Source: Bradyrhizobium sp. WSM471 (lineage in GTDB: Bacteria; Pseudomonadota; Alphaproteobacteria; Rhizobiales; Xanthobacteraceae). Taken from it: DNA of 64,000 nucleotides. The notes below the pieces were generated by a model. It worked only from the letters and a program-made list of their open reading frames with translations, ran no database searches and had not been told where the DNA came from. Shown piece after piece: positions 17,348 through 25,053 of this stretch (position 1 is the stretch's first letter; every line of letters starts with the position of its first letter). The position numbers and the translations under genes were made by a program. The DNA is taken from contig NZ_CM001442.1 in assembly GCF_000244915.1 (NCBI RefSeq), positions 7,720,017 through 7,784,016 on the forward strand, written 5' to 3'.

Positions 17348-17419
17348 GGACGGCTCCTGTGAATGAGTTTCTGACAACCTCATTCTGGCACACTGATGCC
17401 GTAGGGGGCCGTCCACACC

Positions 17420-17530
17420 ATCACCCCAAGGGATCGTTGGTGCACGAGCTGATAGCCACCAGTCCTCGTCAAACTTTGCCCTGTGGCAATGGTCCTGGAT
17501 CTGCGCTTCGCTTGTCCAGGACGACGGCGG
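17420..17530. repeat. Right half of a family D palindromic repeat, split by an insertion sequence
   Basis: Begins ATCACCCCAAGGG at the element junction and ends TGTCCAGGACGACGG, complementary to the left arm at 15997-16030. The segment GGTCCTGGATCTGCGCTTCG is identical to the intact repeat at 19322-19459. Confidence 0.85.
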
Positions 17531-17607
17531 AGCACGGAACCGCTCTCGCTCTTAACACTTATCACGCAGCCGCCGCACCTCGGCGGAACCACCGAGGCTG
17601 CGCGCGC

Positions 17608-19305
17608 ATGATCGATGATCTCTGGTACAAGAACGCCATCGTCTATTGCCTCTCCGTCGGCACCTATATGGACGCCAACGGCGATGGCATCGGCGATTTC
17701 AAGGGCCTGCTGCGCCGGCTCGATTATCTGCACGGCCTCGGCATCACCACGATCTGGCTGATGCCGTTCCAGACCTCGCCCGGCCGCGACGATGGCTACG
17801 ATGTCGCGGATTATTACAGTGTCGATGCCCGCTACGGCACGCTCGGCGATTTCGTCGAGTTCACCCATGGCTGCAAGCAGCGCGGCATTCGCGTCATCAT
17901 CGATCTCGTCGTCAACCACACCTCCGACCAGCATCCCTGGTTCAAGGCGGCGCGCAGCGACAAGAACTCGCCCTACCGCGACTGGTATGTCTGGTCCGAC
18001 AAGAAGCCGGCCAACGCTAATCAGGGCATGGTGTTTCCCGGCGTTCAGAAATCGACCTGGACGCGCGACAAGGAAGCGGGAGCGTATTACTTTCATCGCT
18101 TCTACGATTTCCAGCCGGATCTCAACACCTCGAACCCGCATGTGCAAGCCGAGATCCTCAAGATCATGGGCTTCTGGATCCAGCTCGGCGTCTCCGGCTT
18201 CCGCATGGACGCGGTGCCCTTCGTGATCGCCACCAAGGGTGCCAAGGTGAAAAAGCCGGCCGAGCAGTACGACATGCTGCGCGCATTCCGCGAATTCCTG
18301 CAGTGGCGGCAGGGCGACGCCATCATCCTCGCCGAAGCCAATGTGCTGCCGAAAACCGACATGGAATATTTCGGCCGCGATGCCGACCGCATGCATATGA
18401 TGTTCAATTTCCAGGTCAACCAGCATCTGTTCTATGCGCTGGCCTCATCCGATTCCCGCCCGCTGGCGAAAGCGCTGAAGGCGACCAAGCCGCGGCCCGC
18501 CTCGGCGCAATGGGGCCTGTTCCTGCGCAATCATGACGAGCTCGATCTCGGGCGATTGACCCCCGCGCAGCGCGACACCGTGTTCAAAAGGTTCGGTCCC
18601 GACAAGGACATGCAGCTTTACGACCGCGGCATTCGCCGCCGCCTGGCACCGATGCTGGGTGGCGACCGCCGGCGGCTCGAGCTCGCCTACAGCCTGATGT
18701 GCACGCTGCCGGGGACGCCGGTGATCCGCTATGGCGACGAGATCGCGATGGGCGATGACCTTTCGCTGCCGGAACGCAATTGCGCGCGCACGCCGATGCA
18801 ATGGTCGACGGAGCCGCATGGCGGCTTCACCACCAGCGACAAGCCAGCCCTGCCCGTCATCGACGAAGGACCGTACGGCTATCCGCATGTCAACGTCGCC
18901 AAGCAGCGACGCGATCCCAACTCGATGCTGAACTGGACCGAGCGCATCGTCCGCATGCGCAAGGAGGTGCCGGAGATCGGCTGGGGCGATTTTTCGATCA
19001 TCGCGACGCGCGATCCCGCCGTGTTCATCATGCGCTACGACTGGCGCAACAATTCCGTGCTGTTCGTGCACAATCTCGACGAGAAGCCGCGCGAGATCGC
19101 ATTCTCGGCGGGGCTGCCGGGCGAGGCCGGCGAGCACCTCATCAATCTGCTCGCGGAAGACCACAGCCACGCCGACAAGCGCGGCCAGCACCGCGTCGTG
19201 CTGGAGCCCTACGGCTATCGCTGGTACCGTGTCGGCGGATTGGATTATCTGTTGAAGCGGAGCGATATCGACAAGACGGTGCGGGGCAACAAGCATCCGG
19301 GGTAG
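17608..19305 (+). CDS. GH13 alpha-glucosidase/trehalose synthase-like protein
   Basis: A 565-residue alpha-amylase-family enzyme acting on alpha-glucosides; the detailed specificity (maltose glucosyltransferase, glucosidase) is not certain. The GH13 barrel shows the metal-site loop DANGDGIGD, DLVVNHTSDQHPWF, the nucleophile in GFRMDAVPF (Asp201), the acid/base in IILAEANV (Glu243) and the transition-state stabiliser in LRNHDELDL (Asp310). The small C-terminal beta domain follows. ATG 17608 gives MIDDLWYKNAIVYCLSVGTY, the usual first strand. It converges with the second GH13 gene across an intact family D repeat. The insertion sequence ends 187 bases upstream. Confidence 0.9.
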   Translation: MIDDLWYKNAIVYCLSVGTYMDANGDGIGDFKGLLRRLDYLHGLGITTIWLMPFQTSPGRDDGYDVADYYSVDARYGTLGDFVEFTHGCKQRGIRVIIDLVVNHTSDQHPWFKAARSDKNSPYRDWYVWSDKKPANANQGMVFPGVQKSTWTRDKEAGAYYFHRFYDFQPDLNTSNPHVQAEILKIMGFWIQLGVSGFRMDAVPFVIATKGAKVKKPAEQYDMLRAFREFLQWRQGDAIILAEANVLPKTDMEYFGRDADRMHMMFNFQVNQHLFYALASSDSRPLAKALKATKPRPASAQWGLFLRNHDELDLGRLTPAQRDTVFKRFGPDKDMQLYDRGIRRRLAPMLGGDRRRLELAYSLMCTLPGTPVIRYGDEIAMGDDLSLPERNCARTPMQWSTEPHGGFTTSDKPALPVIDEGPYGYPHVNVAKQRRDPNSMLNWTERIVRMRKEVPEIGWGDFSIIATRDPAVFIMRYDWRNNSVLFVHNLDEKPREIAFSAGLPGEAGEHLINLLAEDHSHADKRGQHRVVLEPYGYRWYRVGGLDYLLKRSDIDKTVRGNKHPG

Positions 19306-19321
19306 GTGCGACTACACACTC

Positions 19322-19459
19322 CGTTGTCGCCCTGGCGAAAGCCAGGACCCACTACCCCAATCGCTCGTTGTCGTTCGAAGTGAAAACTACGAATTTTCGC
19401 GAAACCACTCCCTGGGGTAATGGGTCCTGGATCTGCGCTTCGCTTGTCCAGGACGACGG
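19322..19459. repeat. Intact family D palindromic repeat
   Basis: The outer arms are near CGTTGTCGCCCTGG and CCAGGACGACGG; the inner arms GCCAGGACCCACTACCCCA and TGGGGTAATGGGTCCTGG pair around a variable centre. It lies exactly between the convergent GH13 genes. It is the uninterrupted counterpart of the copy carrying the IS1111-type element. Confidence 0.88.
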
Positions 19460-21058
19460 TCATGGCGGCATCACCACCACCCCTTCATTGCCGCGCAAAT
19501 CCAGCACGCCTTCGAGCCGCTCCCCTTCGCGATCCAGAAACGTCGACAGCAGAATCTCGCTGCCAAACTTGATCGCGCTGGTGGTGACCGCGATCGGCTC
19601 GGGGCCGAGATTGAGCACCACGGTCACCGCCCTGCCCGCGGCCTCGCGGCGATAGACCAGGAGATCGCCTTGCGCGGCAACCGGATGATAGTCGCCCGCG
19701 ACTAGCGGCGGACAGCCCTTCCGCAACGCGATCAGGCGCTTGTAGAGCGTCAGGATCGAAATTGGATCGGCTTCGAGATCGACGACGTTGTTGCGGATGT
19801 GATCCTCCGGCAGCGGCAGCCATGGCCTGACGTCCGAGAAGCCGGCGAAGTTGGAGGAATCCCACTGCATCGGCGTGCGGCAGCCGTCGCGGCCGACACC
19901 GATGCCGGGTACGTTCTTCTCGAAGGGGTCGCGCACGAACTCGGGAGCGATCGCGAGCTGATGCATGCCGATCTCGTCGCCGTAATAGAGCGTCGGCGTG
20001 CCGCGCAGCGTCAACAGCAGCATGGCGGCGATTCGGGCCTGCTCCGGCCCGACGCGGCTTGCGACGCGCGGGCGATCGTGATTGCCGAGCACCCAGTTCG
20101 GCCAGGCGCCCTTCGGCAGCGCCTTCTCGTAATCCTCGACGATCTTCTCGATCGACCGTGCGCTCCAGAAGGTGGAGAGCAGCGCGAAATTGAACGGCAT
20201 CTGCGCGCCGGTGAGATCGTTGCCGTAATAGGCCATCAGGCGATGCAGCGGCAGATAGATCTCGCCGATCAGGACGCGGGCATCATAGGCATCCGTGACG
20301 CGGCGCATCTCGGCGATGACGTCGTGCACCTCCGGCTGGTCGGTGGAATATTGCGTCAGTATCTTTTCGTTCGGCGGCCGGCCCTCGGCATAATGCGGAT
20401 TGGGCGGGTTGTCGCGGAACTCGGCGTCCTTGATCAGGTGCCAGATCACGTCGACGCGAAAGCCGTCGACGCCCTTCTCCAGCCAGAACCGCATCACGTC
20501 GTAGATCGCCGCGCGGACATCGGGATTGCGCCAGTTGAGGTCCGGCTGCTGGGCGAGGAAGGCGTGATAGTAGTATTGACCGGTCGTCTCATCGAACTGC
20601 CACGCGCTGCCGCCGAACTCGGAGAGCCAATTGTTCGGCACGCCGCCACCCTCGCCCGGGTCGCGCCAGATGTACCAGTCGCGTTTGGGATTATCGCGCG
20701 AGGAGCGGCTCTCGACGAACCAGGGATGCTGGTCCGAGGTGTGGTTCGGCACGAGGTCGAGGATCAGCTTGAGGCCGTTGTCGTGCGCGGCGGCGAGAAG
20801 CGCATCGAAATCCGCCATCGTGCCGAACAGCGGCTCGATGCCGGTGTAGTCGGAGATGTCGTAGCCGAAATCGGCCATTGGCGAGGGGAAGATCGGCGAC
20901 AGCCAGATCGCGTCGACGCCGAGCGATTTCACATAAGACAGCCGCTGCAAAATGCCGGCGAGATCGCCCACACCGTCGCCGTTTGAATCCTGAAAGGAGC
21001 GCGGATAGACCTGATAGAAAATGCCGTCGCGCCACCAAATGCTGCCGCCTTGAGCCAT
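19460..21058 (-). CDS. GH13 alpha-glucosidase
   Basis: A 532-residue cytoplasmic enzyme of the oligo-1,6-glucosidase/alpha-glucosidase group. It starts WWRDGIFYQVYPRSFQDSNG with the DSNGDGVGD metal loop. Catalytic motifs are GFRVDVIW (nucleophile Asp203), VLIGEIYLP (acid/base Glu266) and VLGNHDRPR (stabilising Asp), followed by GTPTLYYGDEIGMH and CRTPMQWD. No signal peptide is present. It shares the fold with the neighbouring gene but is clearly a different subfamily, so the pair probably acts on different alpha-glucosides such as trehalose, maltose or sucrose (inference). Confidence 0.93.
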   Translation of the reverse strand: MAQGGSIWWRDGIFYQVYPRSFQDSNGDGVGDLAGILQRLSYVKSLGVDAIWLSPIFPSPMADFGYDISDYTGIEPLFGTMADFDALLAAAHDNGLKLILDLVPNHTSDQHPWFVESRSSRDNPKRDWYIWRDPGEGGGVPNNWLSEFGGSAWQFDETTGQYYYHAFLAQQPDLNWRNPDVRAAIYDVMRFWLEKGVDGFRVDVIWHLIKDAEFRDNPPNPHYAEGRPPNEKILTQYSTDQPEVHDVIAEMRRVTDAYDARVLIGEIYLPLHRLMAYYGNDLTGAQMPFNFALLSTFWSARSIEKIVEDYEKALPKGAWPNWVLGNHDRPRVASRVGPEQARIAAMLLLTLRGTPTLYYGDEIGMHQLAIAPEFVRDPFEKNVPGIGVGRDGCRTPMQWDSSNFAGFSDVRPWLPLPEDHIRNNVVDLEADPISILTLYKRLIALRKGCPPLVAGDYHPVAAQGDLLVYRREAAGRAVTVVLNLGPEPIAVTTSAIKFGSEILLSTFLDREGERLEGVLDLRGNEGVVVMPP

Positions 21059-21230
21059 GCGGGAAATCCATCCAAAAACTGCTTCTCGCGCGGAAGAACG
21101 CGGAAGGAGCGCCCCGGTTCAAAACGGCAGGCGAATTGGGACGGCCGTGTGACGATGTCCGCGGCTGTTCCCGAGCCCCGTGGACAAATCTTTTGCTTGG
21201 CGACATGGCAAAAATCGGCATTGTGGCGCC

Positions 21231-21911
21231 ATGACCGAGCAAAATGAGACACAAGCCGAGGCAGGCGCGAAGGCGGGCGCGATCATCGTCCCCGTGACGC
21301 TGTTCGAGCAGAATTGCACCATCATCTGGGACGAGCCTTCCAAGAAGGCCGTGGTGATCGATCCCGGCGGCGACGTGCCGAAGATCCTGGGCGCCATCAA
21401 ACAGACCGGCGTCACCGTGGAGAAGATCTGGCTGACTCACGGCCATATCGACCATGTCGGCGGCGCGGCCGAACTGCGCGACGCGCTGAAGGTGCCGATC
21501 GAGGGCCCGCACGTCGCGGACAAATTCCTGCTCGATAACGTGGTCGAGAGCGGCGCGCGCTTCGGCATGACGGGGGTGCGCAATTTCGAGCCGGACCGCT
21601 GGCTCGACGAAGGCGACAGCGTGGCCATCGGCGATCTCAAGTTCGACATCTATCATTGCCCCGGCCATTCGCCGGGCAGCGTGGTGTTCTTCAACAAGGA
21701 CTTGCGCTTCGCCCATGTCGGCGACGTCTTGTTCGCAGGCTCGGTCGGACGCACCGATCTGCCCGGCGGCAGCCACGCGACGCTGATCGACTCCATCAAG
21801 ACCAAGCTGCTGCCGCTCGGCGACGACGTCGGCTTCATCTGCGGCCACGGCGCCGGCTCGAGCATCGGCCAGGAGCGGATGACCAATCCGTTCATCACCG
21901 GCGAGATGTGA
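21231..21911 (+). CDS. MBL-fold metallo-hydrolase (glyoxalase II-like)
   Basis: A 226-residue metallo-beta-lactamase-fold hydrolase. The dinuclear metal motif is WLTHGHIDHVGG, with further ligands in YHCPGHSPGSV, FAHVGDVLF and FICGHGAGSS. The YcbL/GloB-like length and lack of a C-terminal glutathione domain suggest a type II glyoxalase-like thioesterase, but the substrate is unproven. ATG 21231 gives MTEQNETQAEAG; the frame extends to 21180 without a better start. It is divergent from the GH13 gene, with 172 bases between. Confidence 0.9.
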   Translation: MTEQNETQAEAGAKAGAIIVPVTLFEQNCTIIWDEPSKKAVVIDPGGDVPKILGAIKQTGVTVEKIWLTHGHIDHVGGAAELRDALKVPIEGPHVADKFLLDNVVESGARFGMTGVRNFEPDRWLDEGDSVAIGDLKFDIYHCPGHSPGSVVFFNKDLRFAHVGDVLFAGSVGRTDLPGGSHATLIDSIKTKLLPLGDDVGFICGHGAGSSIGQERMTNPFITGEM

Positions 21912-22029
21912 GCGCCTATTCCGCGGCGTCTGCGAACGCTGCGGGCTGGCTCAGGTTGCGGTCACCCCAGTCGCGGATCGCAGCGACGACGGGCACAAAA
22001 CTCCTGCCTTATCGGCGCGACGGCCTGAA

Positions 22030-23196
22030 TTACTTCATCAATCCCGCGGCCGTGAGGGCGCGCGTGATGATCTGGCCGAGATCGAAGCCGCGGGCCTCCT
22101 CGCGCTTCGGCTCGGCCGGCTCTTCGGCGACCGCCGCGCGGATCGAGCGGGCCAGATGCGGCGCGGGCGAGCGGGCCGGCGTCGGCTTTGGCTCGGCCTT
22201 CTTCGCCGCGTCGGGAATCCAGCCGGTGAGGCCGAAGAATTTGGCGATGTGATAGGACGAGGAGATGCCGGCCTCGATCAGGAACGCGCCTTCCACGCCA
22301 TAGCGCTGGTCGTTGTCGGCAAGGCCGAGCGGCGTGCCGTGTGCCATGTCGGTGATGGCGTAGGACTCGACGAGCGTCTCGCCGTCCTTGTTCCACCACG
22401 CCTGGCGCGGATATCCGTCGATGTCGGTTTCCGCCATCGGCGCCTCGGGCAGATCGTGCAGGTCGAGCCATTGCTTGACGATCTCGTTGGCATTGCCGGG
22501 ATTGACGGTGCGATCGGCGCTGCCGTGCCACACCGAGATCTTCGGCCACGGCCCGCGATGATTCGAGGCCCGCCGCACCAGATCGCCAAGTTCGCGCGCC
22601 GGCCGCTCCGGGGAATGAAACATGCCGTCCAGCGCCTCGCGCAGATTGGTCGCGATGCCGTAGGGAAGTCCCGCGATGACCGCACCGGCCGCGAAGACTT
22701 CAGGGTAGGTCGCTAGCATCACCGACGTCATGCCGCCACCCGCCGACAGGCCCGTGATGAAGATGCGCTTGGGATCGACGCGATGGGTTTCGATCATGTG
22801 CGCGATCATCTCGCGTATCGAACACGCCTCGCCGCTGTCCCGTGCCGTGTCTTCGGGATTGAACCAGTTGAAGCAGGTGTTGCTGTTGTTGATGCGCTGC
22901 TGCTCGGGCATCAACAGCGCGAAGCCGTAGTGCTCGGCGAGCGTCGACCATCCGGCACCGAGGTCGTAGCTTGCCGCCGTCTGGCCGCAGCCGTGCAGCA
23001 CGACGACGAGCGCGCGCGGCTTCTGCAGTTGCGGCGGCACGAACGCGAACAGGCGCAGATTGCCGGGATTGTCGCCGAAGCCCGTGACCTCCTGCAACGG
23101 ACTGGACGCATCGGCGCTCCGGCCAAACTCGGCGAAGCGCAATCCGTCCAGCTTTGGCAGACGTCTCAAGAGATCGACATTTCTGGTTAGCGACAC
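22030..23196 (-). CDS. PHB depolymerase-family esterase
   Basis: A 388-residue alpha/beta hydrolase of the extracellular PHB depolymerase/LpqC-like esterase family. The motifs are ALVVVLHGCGQTAASYD (oxyanion), the nucleophile in FITGLSAGGGMTS, the acid in WHGSADRTVNPGNA and the His in DMAHGTPLG. No clear signal peptide is seen. The C-terminal 70 residues are a Pro/Ala/Glu-rich tail unlike the catalytic domain. The start is GTG 23196 with CAGGAG and a five-base spacer; a TTG at 23256 is less likely. Despite the family name it may act on other short esters. Confidence 0.88.
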   Translation of the reverse strand: MSLTRNVDLLRRLPKLDGLRFAEFGRSADASSPLQEVTGFGDNPGNLRLFAFVPPQLQKPRALVVVLHGCGQTAASYDLGAGWSTLAEHYGFALLMPEQQRINNSNTCFNWFNPEDTARDSGEACSIREMIAHMIETHRVDPKRIFITGLSAGGGMTSVMLATYPEVFAAGAVIAGLPYGIATNLREALDGMFHSPERPARELGDLVRRASNHRGPWPKISVWHGSADRTVNPGNANEIVKQWLDLHDLPEAPMAETDIDGYPRQAWWNKDGETLVESYAITDMAHGTPLGLADNDQRYGVEGAFLIEAGISSSYHIAKFFGLTGWIPDAAKKAEPKPTPARSPAPHLARSIRAAVAEEPAEPKREEARGFDLGQIITRALTAAGLMK

Positions 23197-23749
23197 GGCA
23201 ACTCCTGGCAGGCGACGTTCAACGTCCACCCAAACCAAATAGTTGCTGCAGCGCAAAATAAAAAGACCGTGTGCTGTCGATGAGGTGCTAAATCTCAGGA
23301 AAGCCTGCAGAAATCCGCACGTATTAACCGCAATGCCTCAACTTCGTGCAGATGCCCGGCGCATCCACGCCAGGAATGCGGGCAGATCATGATTAACGTC
23401 AGGAACAGGGCGGGCGAGACGAGAAATCCTGCGCGCGCTGATTGCAGGGCTTCAATGGCAAAGTCAGGGTGAGCCGAGCAGGCGGCCAGAAGGACGTTTT
23501 TGTTGCCGTGAAGGTCGCCCACCAGCGGTGCGACGAATCGATCTGCTTTGTGACGGTTTGATGCATTGGCGCGCGAACGCGTGTTGGCCTCCGAGGCAGG
23601 TATCGCGAGGTCTCACGTCTTCCCCGACAGAGCGCTCCATCGCATGGCTGCATTCCACCGCGCGGGACATCGCGCGATTGCGTTCGCTGTCTTCAACACG
23701 TAGCTTCGCGTCACAAACAAACAAAAAATGTAAGTTGGAGAGAACGCCA
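23197..23749. other. 553-base gap without a recognised gene
   Basis: Short frames exist on both strands (for example 23295-23522 minus, with GDLHGNKNVLLAACSAHPDF), but none has a good ribosome binding site or a recognisable family. The minus-strand peptide looks more protein-like than chance and could be a decayed gene. The last 50 bases are A-rich (CACAAACAAACAAAAAATG) and lead into the ribosome binding site of the flavin monooxygenase gene. Confidence 0.35.
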
Positions 23750-24985
23750 ATGGCGCGCCTGAAGTTCGGAGCCTTCCTTGCCCCGCATCATCCGATCGGG
23801 GAGCATCCGATGCTCCAGTTCCGGCGCGATCTCGACCTGGTCGAGCAGTTGGATAGCCTCGGCTATGACGAGTTCTGGTGCGGCGAGCATCATTCCTCCG
23901 GCTGGGAGATGATCGCCTCGCCGGAGATGTTCCTGGCTGCGGCCGGTGAGCGCACCAAGCGGATCAAGCTCGGCACCGGCGTGGTGTCGCTGCCCTATCA
24001 CCATCCCTACAACGTCGCGCAGCGCATGGTGCAGCTCGACCACATGACCGGCGGCCGCGCCATCTTCGGCTCGGGCCCCGGCGCGCTGGCCTCCGATGCG
24101 CATACGCTCGGGATCGATCCGATGACGCAACGCGACCGTCAGGATGAGGCGATCGGCGTGATCCGCCGCCTCTTCGACGGCGAGCGCGTCACCGCGAAGA
24201 GCGACTGGTTCACCATGAACGATGCCGCGCTGCAGATCCTGCCGCTGCAGGAAGAGATGCCGTTCGTCGTGGCCTCGCAGATCTCGCCCTCCGGCATGAC
24301 CCTCGCCGGCAAATACGGCATCGGCATCATCTCGCTGGGTTCGATGACGACGCAGGGGCTGATGTCGCTGCAGCAGCAATGGCAGTTCGCCGAGGATGCG
24401 GCGAAAAAGCACGGCACCAAGGTCGATCGCGCGAACTGGCGCGTGCTGCTGACCTGGCACGTCGCCGAAACCCGCGAGCAGGCCCGCCGCGAGGCCGGCG
24501 CCGGGCTGATGCGCTGGCACAACGAATATAACGTCGGCACGCTGCAGCGGCCGGGCTTGACCGCGTTCGCCTCACCCGACGAGGCCGTGGACAAGACCGC
24601 TTTCGTCGACGGCGCGGCCTCCGTCATCGGCACGCCCGACGATCTCGTCAAGATGATCAAGAACGTGATGCAGGTCTCCGGCGGAGTCGGAGCCGTCATC
24701 GGCTTCGTGCACGACTGGGCCAATCCGGAGAACACGCGCCGGAGCTGGGACATGGTCGCGCGCTACGTCGTGCCGGAGATCAACGGCTACGTCGACGGCT
24801 TGCGCAAGTCGCAAAAATTCGTGATCGAGAATCGCGCGATCTTCGAACGCGCAGGACAGGCCGTGATGGCCAAGATCATGGAAAACGAGAAGGCCGCCGA
24901 GGCGTTGAAGGTGACCGGCGCCGGCCGCGTTGCGATTCCGGCCGTCAACGCGCCGGATTTGCAGAAGGAAGCGGCGAAACGATAG
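23750..24985 (+). CDS. LLM-class flavin-dependent monooxygenase (limonene 1,2-monooxygenase-like)
   Basis: A 411-residue bacterial luciferase-like TIM-barrel enzyme using reduced FMN. Characteristic blocks are FGAFLAPHHPIGEHPM, YDEFWCGEHHSSGWE, LGTGVVSLPYHHPYNVA and RAIFGSGPGALASDA. The pattern is close to limonene monooxygenase and related LLM enzymes; the substrate is not predictable. ATG 23750 follows GGAGAG at 23737-23742 with a seven-base spacer. The frame continues upstream to 23528, but that part is not protein-like. It is the last gene before the IS1182-type element. Confidence 0.9.
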   Translation: MARLKFGAFLAPHHPIGEHPMLQFRRDLDLVEQLDSLGYDEFWCGEHHSSGWEMIASPEMFLAAAGERTKRIKLGTGVVSLPYHHPYNVAQRMVQLDHMTGGRAIFGSGPGALASDAHTLGIDPMTQRDRQDEAIGVIRRLFDGERVTAKSDWFTMNDAALQILPLQEEMPFVVASQISPSGMTLAGKYGIGIISLGSMTTQGLMSLQQQWQFAEDAAKKHGTKVDRANWRVLLTWHVAETREQARREAGAGLMRWHNEYNVGTLQRPGLTAFASPDEAVDKTAFVDGAASVIGTPDDLVKMIKNVMQVSGGVGAVIGFVHDWANPENTRRSWDMVARYVVPEINGYVDGLRKSQKFVIENRAIFERAGQAVMAKIMENEKAAEALKVTGAGRVAIPAVNAPDLQKEAAKR

Positions 24986-25016
24986 GTTCAGAGCCCGCCC
25001 GGACCTCGGCGAACGC

Positions 25017-25053
25017 CTCGTCCTTCGAGACGACCGCTGCGCGGTCTCCTCAG
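25017..25053. repeat. Left half of a family E palindromic repeat, split by an insertion sequence
   Basis: CTCGTCCTTCGAGACGACCG followed by CTGCGCGGTCTCCTCAG matches one arm of the intact repeat at 59437-59554. The other arm resumes at 26601 after the insertion sequence. Confidence 0.8.

Larger units (their letters stand above)
16031..17421 (-). mobile_element. IS110-family insertion sequence, IS1111 type, inserted in a palindromic repeat
   Basis: The ends are defined by restoring the interrupted repeat: deletion of 16031-17421 rejoins GGACCCAT to CACCCCAA, matching the intact copy GGACCCACTACCCCAA near 19350. Sub-terminal 14-base perfect inverted repeats TGTGGACGGCCCCC (16032-16045) and its complement (17404-17417) are typical of the IS1111 subgroup. 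No target duplication is seen beyond a possible AT core shared at both junctions. The element is 1391 bases, with the transposase on the minus strand, a short 5' flank (about 74 bases) and a long non-coding 3' flank (267 bases), as known for IS1111-type elements. Confidence 0.85.

Noticed and set aside
22030..23196. Second phaZ
   Set aside because: It belongs to the extracellular-type esterase family with a GLSAGG Ser nucleophile, unrelated to the Cys-dependent intracellular PhaZ at 10127-11455, and lacks a signal peptide, so a PHB role is not shown.
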